A stretch of DNA of 64,000 bases, from positions 248,001 to 312,000 of the forward strand of contig NZ_KQ758601.1 of assembly GCF_001457025.1 (NCBI RefSeq), written 5' to 3'. This DNA comes from Pseudarthrobacter enclensis. GTDB taxonomy: Bacteria > Actinomycetota > Actinomycetes > Actinomycetales > Micrococcaceae. A program made the position numbers and the translations under genes. The notes under the pieces were generated by a model. The model saw only the letters and a list, made by a program, of their open reading frames with translations, did no database searches and was not told the origin of the DNA. Shown here one piece after another: positions 35,015 to 43,272 of this stretch (within the stretch, counting starts at the first letter, position 1; each line of letters opens with the position of its first letter).

Positions 35015-35056
35015 ACATCGCCGGGCGGTCCGGAAAGGTTACGGGTGTCCGGAAAG
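35015..35056 (-). promoter_or_regulatory. ECF-like promoter GTAACC-N16-CGATGT with 19-nt direct repeat
   Basis: On the minus strand GTAACC (35042-35037) and CGATGT (35020-35015) are 16 nt apart, 57 nt before the exported-protein start. GTCCGGAAAG occurs twice on the plus strand (35028-35037 and 35047-35056) with a 19-nt period, flanking the -35 element. Confidence 0.45.
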
Positions 35057-35139
35057 TTTTTTCGTGCCTGAGGATCCGGGCAGGCCTCGGCCGCTTCCTG
35101 CCGGGCCTCCTCGCGGAAGCGCTGGAGCAGAACACCTGA

Positions 35140-35159
35140 GCGGGGGCTCGCACCCCCGC
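35140..35159 (-). terminator. Hairpin after the DMP19-like gene
   Basis: GCGGGGG (35140-35146) pairs with CCCCCGC (35153-35159) around a 6-nt loop, 11 nt beyond the stop of the gene at 35171. Confidence 0.6.
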
Positions 35160-35170
35160 CCGGGGACCTG

Positions 35171-36019
35171 TCAGGCGTCGACCATGCCGGCGTCAGCCTC
35201 TTCGAACTCCAAGGCCGCCACGATCTCCTGCGTCGCGGGGTTGATCATGAACGCCTCGTCGTCTTCCTCGACCATGAGGAAGTCGCCGTGGTCGGTGCTG
35301 AAGTGCCAGGCGAGGGTCTTTTCGCCGTCGTGCAGGTAGTTGGGGTCGCCCATGGTGATCCGGTTCAGCTCATAGCCGGCGATGCTGCACAGTTCGCGGA
35401 TGATGAGTTCGAAGTCCGGGGCGTCCTCCAGCGCTTCGGCAGCGGCCCTGGCCTGGCGCTCCGGCAGGTCCGGGATCCCGGCGGCGAGCTCGTGGATGTA
35501 CGCGCCCACCTTTTCGTCGTCGAGCACCAGCAGGTCCGGCTGGCTGCGGAGCCAGGCGGCGTTCAGTGCGGTGACGTTTTCGCGTTCCAGCAGCTCCTCG
35601 AATTCGGCGTCGAGCTCCTCCATGGCCAGGACGCCGGCGGGGACCTCGTCGTCGTCATCAAGCGGACCGTCCAGGTAGAGCTCGGCGTCCTCCTCGGAGA
35701 GGCCCTCGTAGGCTTCGACGGCCCGGTTGAACAGTTCCAGGTGGGCCGTGGCGCCCATGCCTGCCATGCCTTCGCGGATGAGGGTGTCCGTCTCCTGCCG
35801 GTCCAGCGACATGAAGGCGTACTGGGCGAAGCCGCCTTCCAGCGCCTGGGTCAGGTAGAAGTCAACGTAGTAGCTGCGGACGGCCACGGGGGACATTTCC
35901 TCCGTGTTCAGGAGCGCCGTATGCATGGAATCCACAACGCTGACGTTGGCCGCCACGGTTTCCTCATCGCTTGCTTCGATGCTGCTGCTGGTCAGGACGA
36001 CGGGCTGCTGGATGGTCAT
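35171..36019 (-). CDS. Acidic DMP19-like (DUF4375) protein
   Basis: 282 residues, strongly acidic, with runs such as DDDDE, EEDDE and EFEELLERE. The segment NTEEMSPVAVRSYYVDFYLTQALEGGFAQYAF (as split blocks around 38-70) fits the DMP19/DUF4375 core, where an NGGFxQ-like turn is diagnostic. DMP19 of Neisseria is a dimeric DNA mimic that sequesters a transcription factor. Whether this longer protein mimics DNA is inference from charge and fold. RBS GAGGGA precedes ATG 36019. It is divergent from the SNF2 gene. Confidence 0.6.
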   Translation of the reverse strand: MTIQQPVVLTSSSIEASDEETVAANVSVVDSMHTALLNTEEMSPVAVRSYYVDFYLTQALEGGFAQYAFMSLDRQETDTLIREGMAGMGATAHLELFNRAVEAYEGLSEEDAELYLDGPLDDDDEVPAGVLAMEELDAEFEELLERENVTALNAAWLRSQPDLLVLDDEKVGAYIHELAAGIPDLPERQARAAAEALEDAPDFELIIRELCSIAGYELNRITMGDPNYLHDGEKTLAWHFSTDHGDFLMVEEDDEAFMINPATQEIVAALEFEEADAGMVDA

Positions 36020-36240
36020 GGGTATCCCTCACTGATCGCTGGTGGTGCTCCGGACGGTTTTCACGCTACGTGCGCAAAACTGCCGCCCCGTTGAGGGGGA
36101 CATGAACGTCAGGCGAAGTTTTCATGGGAGGCAGGTGTTCGGCCCTCCGTCCCGGCCGCGCCGCCGGGCCAACTAAGATGGATCAGATAACCACCCAACG
36201 GACCCGGCCCTTCCGTGGGCTGCTGAAAGTAGTGCGCCCC

Positions 36241-39200
36241 ATGCCATCCCAACCGGACGAGAGTGCGGCACTGGCAATACAGACTCCCGCCATCAACGAC
36301 CGCTCGCTCGCGGCGGGGCTCGCCTATGCCATGGGCAGCCGGGTCACGGGCATGTCGTTCGACGCCGGCACCGGGCTCATGCTGGGCAAGGTCCGCGGAA
36401 GTGCCGCCACACCGTACTCCACCACCGCCAAGCTGGTCCGCAAGGGCGGCGGCTGGAGCTGCACCGTGGGCGTGTGCAGCTGCCCGGTCCGCAAGGACTG
36501 CAAGCACGTGGCCGCGCTGCTGTTCGCGGCGGAGGACAACCCTGCCATCCGGGTTCAGTTGCTGGCGCCGGCCACGTCCACCCAGGTGGCCCACCACGCC
36601 GCCGGCGCGGTCCTGTCCGACTGGGAGCAGGCGCTTAATCCGCTGATTGCAAGGCTCGGCCCGTCGGCGCCCGGCAACGGCGTGCCGCTGGCGCTGCAGT
36701 TCGAGATCGAGGAACCGGCCCCCCACTTTTCCTATACCGGCCGGCGGGATCCGGTGCGCAGCGTCCGCCAGCTCAAGGCCCGGCCGGTGATCATGGGCGC
36801 CAAGGGCAAGTGGATCCGCGGCGACGTCTCGTGGAACACCCTGAGCTACCTGAACTTCCGGCGCGAATCGAACCAGGAACACGTCGAGTGGATGCAGGAA
36901 TTTTTGGCGTCGCATTCGGCCGCGGCCAGCCGGATGCACAACTCCTCCGGGCTGTGGCTGGGGCTGAACTCCTACGCGGGAAAGAACCTGTGGAGCCTGC
37001 TCGCCGATGCCCGGACCATCGGGCTCGCCCTGGTCGACTCGCGCGGCGCCGAACCGGTGCGGCTCGCGGAGGATCCTGCCGCCGTCGCGCTTTCCCTGAG
37101 CCGGTACGGCGTCCCCGTCGCGGGGACGGAGCAGCCGGACGCGGCGGCCGGCGCCTCGGGAACGGACGCGTCCGACGGCGGCCTTGAACTTGCGCCGACC
37201 ATCACCGTGGAGGGGGAAGAGGTTGATCCGGCGGTCGTGGGCACGATCGGCCGGCCCGCGCACGGGATCTTCTTCACCACCGGGGACGCGTCGCTGCCGG
37301 GCGTTCCCGACCCGGACGGCGCCATCACCCTGGCCCCCTTGGAGGGAGGCCTCAGCGAGGAGCTGCTGGCGTTCGTCACGGCGGGAAGCACGCTGCACAT
37401 CCCGGCCAGGGACGAATCCAAATTCCTTACCGGCTTCTACCCCAAGCTGAAGCAGGCTGCCCGGGTCACCGCCCGGGACGAGTCGGTGGAGCTGCCCACG
37501 CTGGCGGTTCCCACCCTGTCCCTGCTGGCCAATTACGGCGCCGACCACCGGGTACGGCTGCATTGGGAGTGGCACTACAAGAGCGGCAACCACGTCACGG
37601 CACAGCCGCTGTGGCGGCACCCGGGCGACCAGGGCTACCGCGACGACGTGGCCGAGGCCCGCATCCTGGAGGGGATCGGCCAGCCCTGGGACGTCGTCGC
37701 CGCCCTCGGTGAGTCCTCCACCGGCGGCTGGGGCACGCCCCGGCTGGCGCCGGCCGCAGAGCTGAAGGGGCTGGACACCCTGGCGTTCACCGAAGAGGTC
37801 CTGCCGCGGCTGCGCGAGGCACGGGACGTTGACGTGGAAACGGCGGGCGACATCGCCGACTACCGCGAGGCCGAGGAAGCGCCGGTGGTCTCGATCTCCA
37901 CCAAGGCCACAGAGCAGCGGGACTGGTTCGACCTTGGCATCCAGATCTCCCTGGAGGGCCAGCCGGTGTCTTTCGCCGCCGTGTTCTCCGCCCTCGCCGC
38001 CGGCCAGACCAAGATGCTGCTGCCCAGCGGCGCCTATTTCTCCCTCGACCTGCCCGAGCTGCACCAGCTCCGGGCACTGATCGAGGAGGCCCGCTCGCTG
38101 CAGGACAACAAGGACGCACCCCTGCAGATCAGCCGGTTCCAGGCCGGCCTCTGGGATGAGCTGGCGCACCTGGGCATCGTGGACGAGCAGGCCGCGGCCT
38201 GGCGGTCCGCGGTGGGCGGGCTCCTGGACGGCGGCACTGACGGGCTGCCACTGCCGGCCTCCCTGAACGCGGAACTGCGCCCGTACCAGCTGGAAGGCTT
38301 CAACTGGCTCAGCTTCCTGTACAAGCACAGCCTGGGCGGCGTCCTCGCCGACGACATGGGCCTCGGCAAGACCGTGCAGGCGCTGGCCCTGATGTGCGCG
38401 GCGAAGGAACTGGCAGTTGAGGCCGGCACCGGTGACGCGGCCCCGGTCCCCGCCGCCCCGGGTGACGCGGCTCCGGAAACCCGGCCGGCCGGCGTCGCGC
38501 CTTTCCTGGTGGTGGCCCCCACCAGCGTGGTGGGCAACTGGGCGCTGGAAGCTGCGCGGTTCGCACCGGGCCTGACCGTGCGGACCGTCGGCGAGACGTT
38601 TGCCAAGAGCGGGCTGGACGTGGCGGACGTCCTGGGCGGGGCCGACGTCGTGATCACCTCGTACGCACTGTTCCGCATCGACTACGAGTCCTATGCGTCG
38701 CGGACCTGGTCCGGGCTGGTGCTCGATGAGGCGCAATTCGTCAAGAATCACCAGTCCAAGGCGTACCAGTGTGCCCGGAAGCTGCCGGCGTCCTTCAAGC
38801 TGGCCATCACCGGCACGCCGCTGGAGAACAACCTGATGGAGTTCTGGGCGTTGACGTCCATCGTGGCGCCGGGCCTGTTCGCCAGCCCCAAGCGGTTCGC
38901 GGAGTACTACCAGAAGCCGGTGGAGAAGAACGGCGACAAGGGCCAGCTGGAGAAGCTCCGCCGCCGGGTGCGGCCGCTGATGATGCGCCGCACCAAGGAC
39001 CAGGTGATCAAGGACCTGCCGCCCAAGCAGGAGCAGATCCTGGAAGTGGTACTGAACCCGCGGCACCAGAAGGTCTACCAGACGCACCTGCAGCGTGAGC
39101 GGCAAAAGATCCTGGGCCTGATCGAGGACGTGAACAAGAACCGGTTCACCATCTTCCAATCCCTGACCCTGCTGCGGCAGCTGAGCCTGGACGTCTCCCT

Positions 39201-39735
39201 GGTGGACCCGGACCTTGCCGCCATCCGCTCCAGCAAGCTGGATGTGCTCTTCGAGCAGCTGGAGGACCTGGTGGCAGAGGGGCACCGGGCCCTGATCTTC
39301 AGCCAGTTCACCGGTTTCCTGGGCAAGGTGCGGGAGCGGCTGGACGAGGAGGAGATCGAGTACTGCTACCTCGACGGCGGGACCCGGAACCGTGCCGACG
39401 TGGTCAGCGAGTTCAAGAACGGCACGGCTCCGGTGTTCCTGATCTCGCTGAAGGCCGGCGGTTTCGGGCTCAACCTGACGGAAGCGGACTACGTCTTCCT
39501 GCTGGACCCCTGGTGGAACCCGGCGTCCGAGGCGCAGGCCGTGGACCGGACGCACAGGATCGGCCAGGCCCGGAACGTCATGGTGTACCGGCTGGTCGCG
39601 AAGGACACCATCGAAGAGAAGGTCATGGCGCTCAAGGCCCGCAAGTCGCAGCTGTTCGCTGACGTGATGGAGGGCGATGCCCTGGCCGGCGGCGCCATCA
39701 CGGCTGAGGACCTGGCCGGGCTGTTCAAGGAGTAG
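36241..39735 (+). CDS. SWIM zinc-finger SNF2-family ATPase
   Basis: 1164-residue Snf2/Rad54-type DNA translocase. A SWIM finger (CSCPVRKDCKH, CxC...CxH) lies near 78-88. The SNF2 N-lobe has Walker A DDMGLGKT near 703, LVVAPTSVVGNW, and DEAQFVKN near 828; the C-lobe has LIFSQFTGFL, GGFGLNLTEADYVFLLDPWWNPASEAQAVDRTHRIGQ (helicase motifs V-VI) near 1060-1110. It probably remodels protein-DNA complexes. Starts at 36178 (ATG, next to TAAGAT) or 36241 are both possible; I list the shorter. No methylase or nuclease partner is adjacent. Confidence 0.9.
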   Translation: MPSQPDESAALAIQTPAINDRSLAAGLAYAMGSRVTGMSFDAGTGLMLGKVRGSAATPYSTTAKLVRKGGGWSCTVGVCSCPVRKDCKHVAALLFAAEDNPAIRVQLLAPATSTQVAHHAAGAVLSDWEQALNPLIARLGPSAPGNGVPLALQFEIEEPAPHFSYTGRRDPVRSVRQLKARPVIMGAKGKWIRGDVSWNTLSYLNFRRESNQEHVEWMQEFLASHSAAASRMHNSSGLWLGLNSYAGKNLWSLLADARTIGLALVDSRGAEPVRLAEDPAAVALSLSRYGVPVAGTEQPDAAAGASGTDASDGGLELAPTITVEGEEVDPAVVGTIGRPAHGIFFTTGDASLPGVPDPDGAITLAPLEGGLSEELLAFVTAGSTLHIPARDESKFLTGFYPKLKQAARVTARDESVELPTLAVPTLSLLANYGADHRVRLHWEWHYKSGNHVTAQPLWRHPGDQGYRDDVAEARILEGIGQPWDVVAALGESSTGGWGTPRLAPAAELKGLDTLAFTEEVLPRLREARDVDVETAGDIADYREAEEAPVVSISTKATEQRDWFDLGIQISLEGQPVSFAAVFSALAAGQTKMLLPSGAYFSLDLPELHQLRALIEEARSLQDNKDAPLQISRFQAGLWDELAHLGIVDEQAAAWRSAVGGLLDGGTDGLPLPASLNAELRPYQLEGFNWLSFLYKHSLGGVLADDMGLGKTVQALALMCAAKELAVEAGTGDAAPVPAAPGDAAPETRPAGVAPFLVVAPTSVVGNWALEAARFAPGLTVRTVGETFAKSGLDVADVLGGADVVITSYALFRIDYESYASRTWSGLVLDEAQFVKNHQSKAYQCARKLPASFKLAITGTPLENNLMEFWALTSIVAPGLFASPKRFAEYYQKPVEKNGDKGQLEKLRRRVRPLMMRRTKDQVIKDLPPKQEQILEVVLNPRHQKVYQTHLQRERQKILGLIEDVNKNRFTIFQSLTLLRQLSLDVSLVDPDLAAIRSSKLDVLFEQLEDLVAEGHRALIFSQFTGFLGKVRERLDEEEIEYCYLDGGTRNRADVVSEFKNGTAPVFLISLKAGGFGLNLTEADYVFLLDPWWNPASEAQAVDRTHRIGQARNVMVYRLVAKDTIEEKVMALKARKSQLFADVMEGDALAGGAITAEDLAGLFKE

Positions 39736-39763
39736 CGCCCGCCGTTACGGACACGCAGCCTGG

Positions 39764-39850
39764 TTTTCGACGCGCATCTCCGCCTTCGCGGCCCGGATCC
39801 CGGCAGCGCCGGCGAAGATGCGCCGCGCAAATGCGTTCACGCGTCGAAAA
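39764..39850. repeat. Extended inverted repeat downstream of the SNF2 gene
   Basis: TTTTCGACGCG (39764-39774) and CGCGTCGAAAA (39840-39850) are perfect 11-bp inverted repeats. Between them GCATCTCCGCC and GGCGAAGATGC continue the symmetry imperfectly. It may terminate the SNF2 transcript or regulate the GH43-like gene. Confidence 0.55.
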
Positions 39851-39901
39851 ACGCAGCCTATGCTGGTACCCAACGCAAAACTACAACGTTGGAGAAACCC
39901 C

Positions 39902-40909
39902 TTGTCGCAGCACATTACTGCACCGCCGGCCCTCCCCCACCTGCGCCCGGACGCCTTTGCCGCCCCGTACCGCGACCCGGTGTGGGACGGCCCTACGGAT
40001 CCCGTCCTGGTGGCGGACCACCTGCGGGACGAGTGGGTCCTCTTCTACACCCAGCGCCGCGCCACCGCTCCGGGGCTGACGGGGGTTGAATGGGTGCACG
40101 GCACCGGGATCGGCGTCGCGAGGTCGTCCGACGGCGGTGCAACCTGGCGCTACCAGGGCACCGCGGAGGGACTCGTCCCGCCCGGAACGGAACTGCCGGC
40201 AACCCTCTGGGCGCCCGACGTCGTCCGTGTCGGGGAGCGCTGGATCATGTACCTCTCGGTCCTCGGCGGCAGGCGCACGGACTGGACCGGAACGGCAGGA
40301 ATCGTCCAGTTCGCCAGCGGCGACCTGGAGCACTGGGAGTACCTGGGAGCCGTGGACCTGGACTCGCCGCGCGTCATCGACGCCGCCGTGGCCCGGTGCG
40401 GGGACGGCCGGTACAGGCTCTGGTACAAGGACGAAACCCGCGGTTCGAACACCTACAGCGCGGTCAGCGACACCCCGAAGGACCCGTGGTCGTGGGCCCT
40501 CGAAGGGGTGGCCATCCCGGGGCGTCCGCACGAGGGTCCCAAGGTGTTCCGGCTGGGCGGCTGGTACTGGATGATCGTGGACGAATGGCGGGGCCAGGGC
40601 GTCTACCGCTCCCGCGACGCCACCGGAGGCTGGACCCGGCAGGAGCACCTTGACGGGCTGATCCTCACGGCGCCGGAATCGGTGGACGGCCGGCCCGTCG
40701 TCGGACGCCACGCGGACGTGGTGCCGCTTGGCGTGGAGGACACGGGCGACGGCGGCGCGGAGCGGGCGCTGCTGGCCTACTTCACGCACCCGCATTGGAA
40801 CGGCGAGGACATCGGCACCATGTCGCCGGATCCGCGCACCCGGCTGAGCCATGTCCGGGCGGCTGTGCTGGAAGTCCGCGACGGCATCCTGGTGTGCCGG
40901 GAGCATTGA
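39902..40909 (+). CDS. Glycoside hydrolase family 43-like protein
   Basis: 335-residue predicted five-bladed beta-propeller. Blade motifs include PYRDPVWDGPTDPVLV with the N-terminal catalytic-base Asp region, TLWAPDVVRVGERWIMYLSV, VIDAAVARCGDGRYRLWYKDE, and HEGPKVFRLGGWYWMIVDEW, where Glu in HEGP is the likely general acid. This is the GH43/GH32-like arrangement. No signal peptide, so cytoplasmic. The start is TTG at 39902, with GGAGA 7 nt upstream; in-frame extensions cross a repeat. Substrate not predictable (arabinoside/xyloside-type expected). Confidence 0.75.
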   Translation: MSQHITAPPALPHLRPDAFAAPYRDPVWDGPTDPVLVADHLRDEWVLFYTQRRATAPGLTGVEWVHGTGIGVARSSDGGATWRYQGTAEGLVPPGTELPATLWAPDVVRVGERWIMYLSVLGGRRTDWTGTAGIVQFASGDLEHWEYLGAVDLDSPRVIDAAVARCGDGRYRLWYKDETRGSNTYSAVSDTPKDPWSWALEGVAIPGRPHEGPKVFRLGGWYWMIVDEWRGQGVYRSRDATGGWTRQEHLDGLILTAPESVDGRPVVGRHADVVPLGVEDTGDGGAERALLAYFTHPHWNGEDIGTMSPDPRTRLSHVRAAVLEVRDGILVCREH

Positions 40910-40912
40910 ACA

Positions 40913-40981
40913 CAGAAGGGCCAAACCCTGGAACTATAAGCCGGCGATTGCCGGCACCGGTCCGGGGTTTGGCCCTGACTG
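40913..40981. terminator. Large bidirectional terminator
   Basis: AGGGCCAAACCC (40917-40928) pairs perfectly with GGGTTTGGCCCT (40965-40976), extended by CAG/CTG outside and CCGG/CCGG inside. It separates the convergent GH43-like and amt genes. Confidence 0.75.
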
Positions 40982-41083
40982 TTGTGCTGAGTGGGACCAC
41001 GCGGAGTGGGCCGTGGGTGGTGCGCCGGGCGCCGCCCCCAGCAGGCGGGCGCCCGGCAGCTTTGCTCCGGCAGGAGCGAGGAG

Positions 41084-42376
41084 TCAGACCCGTTGCGGCG
41101 AACCCAGGTCCACCGGGTCCTCGTCCGTCAGGTAGGCCAGTTCGGAGTGGGCCGCGAGGTCGATGCCGCGCAGTTCGTCCTCGGGCTTGATGCGCAGGCC
41201 GCCCATGGTCTTGTCCAGGATCTTCGCCAGGATCCAGGTGATGCCGAACGAGTAGGCGAGGACCGTGACCGTGGCCAGTGACTGCACGCCAAGCAGTTCG
41301 AATCCGCCGCCGTAGAACAGGCCGCTGGTGGCGTTGGGGGCGGCGTCGGTGGCAAAGAGGCCGATCAGCAGGGTGCCCAGGATGCCGCCCACCAGGTGGA
41401 CGCCGACGACGTCAAGCGAGTCGTCGAAGCCGAGCCGGAACTTCAGTTCGATGGCCAGGGAGCAGACGGCCCCGGCGATCGCGCCGATGGCCAGGGCGCC
41501 GAGCGGGCTGACCGCTCCACAGGCCGGAGTGATGGCGACGAGCGCGGAGATCAGGCCGGACGCCGCACCCATGCTGGTGGCGGCGCCGTGCCGGAGCCGC
41601 TCAACGAGTGCCCAGGCGAGCAGGCCGGCGGACGCTGCCACGGCGGTGTTCAGGAAGACCACCGACGCCGAGTGCCCGGCGGACAGGGCCGAGCCGGCAT
41701 TGAAACCGAACCAGCCCACCCACAGCAGGCCTGCGCCCACCAGGACCAGGGGCCGGCTGTGCGGCTTGGCGTGTTCCACCTTGGGCCAGCCGGAGCTCTT
41801 GCCCAGGACCAGCGCCAGGGCCAGGGCGGCGGCGCCGGCGTTCATGTGGACCGCGGTGCCGCCGGCGAAGTCGATGGCCTTGATGCCGTTGGCGATCCAG
41901 CCGCCCACCGTGCTGCCGTCCGCCGAGTTGAAGGCGAACACCCAGTGCGCGATGGGGAAGTAGACAACGGTGGCCCAGATGCCGGCGAAGACCATCCAGG
42001 CCCCGAACTTCATGCGGCCCGCCGCGGCACCGGCAACGAGTGCCGTGGTGACGCAGGCGAAGAACAACTGGAACGCTGCGAACAGGATGACCGGGATGGA
42101 CGCCTCCTTGTCCTCGGCCATCAGCTGTCCCATGCCGGGGAACTCGGTGATGTCACCGATCAGCCCCAGGCCGCCCACGGAGTTACCGAAGGCCAGCGAG
42201 TACCCGAACAGCGCCCAGAGGACGGCCACCAGGCTGGCGCCGCCAAAGCACATCATCATCATGTTGAGGATGCGGCGCGATCCCACCATGCCCCCGTAGA
42301 ACAGGGCCAGTGCGGGAATCATCATGCAGACCAGCGCCGAGCTGGCCAATATCCAAGCGACATTTCCCGAATCCAT
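41084..42376 (-). CDS. amt: Ammonium transporter Amt
   Basis: 430-residue Amt/MEP/Rh channel with 11 predicted helices. The twin-His pore is visible: PIAHWVFAF (first His) and VVGVHLVGGILG (second His). The signature DFAGGTAVHMNAGAAAL near 195 is diagnostic, and ALFYGGMVGSRR marks helix 1. The C-terminal cytoplasmic tail (GLRIKPEDELRGIDLAAHSELAY) is the allosteric gate that interacts with GlnK-type proteins. ATG 42376 has AAAGGGG upstream. A GlnR-like box lies about 160 nt upstream. Confidence 0.95.
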   Translation of the reverse strand: MDSGNVAWILASSALVCMMIPALALFYGGMVGSRRILNMMMMCFGGASLVAVLWALFGYSLAFGNSVGGLGLIGDITEFPGMGQLMAEDKEASIPVILFAAFQLFFACVTTALVAGAAAGRMKFGAWMVFAGIWATVVYFPIAHWVFAFNSADGSTVGGWIANGIKAIDFAGGTAVHMNAGAAALALALVLGKSSGWPKVEHAKPHSRPLVLVGAGLLWVGWFGFNAGSALSAGHSASVVFLNTAVAASAGLLAWALVERLRHGAATSMGAASGLISALVAITPACGAVSPLGALAIGAIAGAVCSLAIELKFRLGFDDSLDVVGVHLVGGILGTLLIGLFATDAAPNATSGLFYGGGFELLGVQSLATVTVLAYSFGITWILAKILDKTMGGLRIKPEDELRGIDLAAHSELAYLTDEDPVDLGSPQRV

Positions 42377-42533
42377 GGGAAACCCCTTTCGTGATGCGAC
42401 GAAGAACGGAAAGTTGCCGTCATAACCGCTCCGCGGGACGTGGCGCGGGGTCTGTGCCATCTTCAGCGGAGGGCGGCGAATTGCCGTTGTGATCCAACTG
42501 TAGGGCGGGCTGTGGGGGCTGGGTTTCGGGCGT

Positions 42534-42549
42534 GTTAAATGATGGTTTC
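42534..42549 (-). promoter_or_regulatory. GlnR-like box upstream of amt
   Basis: On the minus strand the sequence is GAAAC-N6-TTAAC, which fits the AC-N9-AC spacing of actinobacterial GlnR sites. An almost identical element lies upstream of the glutamine-synthetase-like operon (50306-50321). The rest of this 247-nt gap shows nothing else firm. Confidence 0.5.
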
Positions 42550-42623
42550 AGTCATCCACGCGCGAGTTTCAGCAGTAACAGGGCAGGCGGAAGGCGCCTG
42601 CCACGGCAGGGTTAGTGAAGCGT

Positions 42624-43223
42624 TTACTTGGCCGAAATGGCCAGGAACCGGATGGGCAGGTCCAGCAGTTCCAGCGGGCCGTGCGGGCCCTCGCCGTCCA
42701 GCAGCAGGGAGTCGCCGGGCTCCATGGCGTACTCGTAGGAGCCGTGGCCGTAGACCATCTTCCCGGAGAGCATGTAGATGAATTCGGTGCCGGGGTGCTG
42801 GAACAGGGGGAACACGTCGGAGGCGTCCGTGAGGGTCACCAGGGTGGGTTCCAGGGCGTCGGTCCGGCCTTTGAGGGTTCCCAGCACGCGGTATTCGTGG
42901 CCGTGCTGGGTGCCGCTGCGGACCGTGAGGCTGCCTTGGCCGTTTTTGGTGAAGGTGGCGTCCCGGTCCGTGTCCGCCCCGCGGAACAGGGCGGTGACAG
43001 GAACCTTCAGCCCGTCCGCCAGCCGCTGCAGGGTGGTGAGCGAACAGGAGGTGGTGGCGGTTTCCACCCGGGAGATCATTGCCTTGGACATGCCCGTCCG
43101 GGCTGCCAGCTCGGCCGAGGAGAGGCCCTGCGTGGTGCGGTAGTGCCGCACCTGCGCCGCAATGACCTGCTCGAGCTTGCCGGTGGGCTGGTCCGCTGCG
43201 TGCTCTCCGGCCTGTTCGGTCAT
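42624..43223 (-). CDS. XRE-family regulator with C-terminal cupin
   Basis: 199 residues. HTH_3 domain at about 20-75 (YRTTQGLSSAELAARTGMSKAMISRVETATTSCSLTTLQRLADGL), then a cupin_2 domain (about 110-195) with HPGTEFIYMLSGKMVYGH and MEPGDSLLLDGEGPHG, giving His/Glu/His positions for a small ligand or metal. Such regulators often govern polyamine, amine or amino-acid catabolism. I chose ATG 43223 because TAAGAT lies 7 nt upstream (leaderless pattern). It sits between the amine-type operon and amt, in the same orientation, and may control both. Confidence 0.85.
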   Translation of the reverse strand: MTEQAGEHAADQPTGKLEQVIAAQVRHYRTTQGLSSAELAARTGMSKAMISRVETATTSCSLTTLQRLADGLKVPVTALFRGADTDRDATFTKNGQGSLTVRSGTQHGHEYRVLGTLKGRTDALEPTLVTLTDASDVFPLFQHPGTEFIYMLSGKMVYGHGSYEYAMEPGDSLLLDGEGPHGPLELLDLPIRFLAISAK

Positions 43224-43272
43224 GGTTGCCATCTTAGGCGGGCCGCGCGGGGTGCCGCGCACGACGCCGGCG

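Noticed and set aside
36178..36240. ATG at 36178 as start of the SNF2 protein, or a leaderless ATA start at 36187
   Set aside because: TAAGAT overlaps the 36178 ATG, so that codon would not be in the mRNA, and ATA starts are very rare. Left as an alternative only.
36109..39555. Open frame of 1148 codons on the minus strand opposite the SNF2 gene
   Set aside because: It is the antisense shadow of a clear SNF2 coding sequence in GC-rich DNA. Its product is low complexity (Gly, Arg, Leu, Gln) with no motifs or ribosome site.
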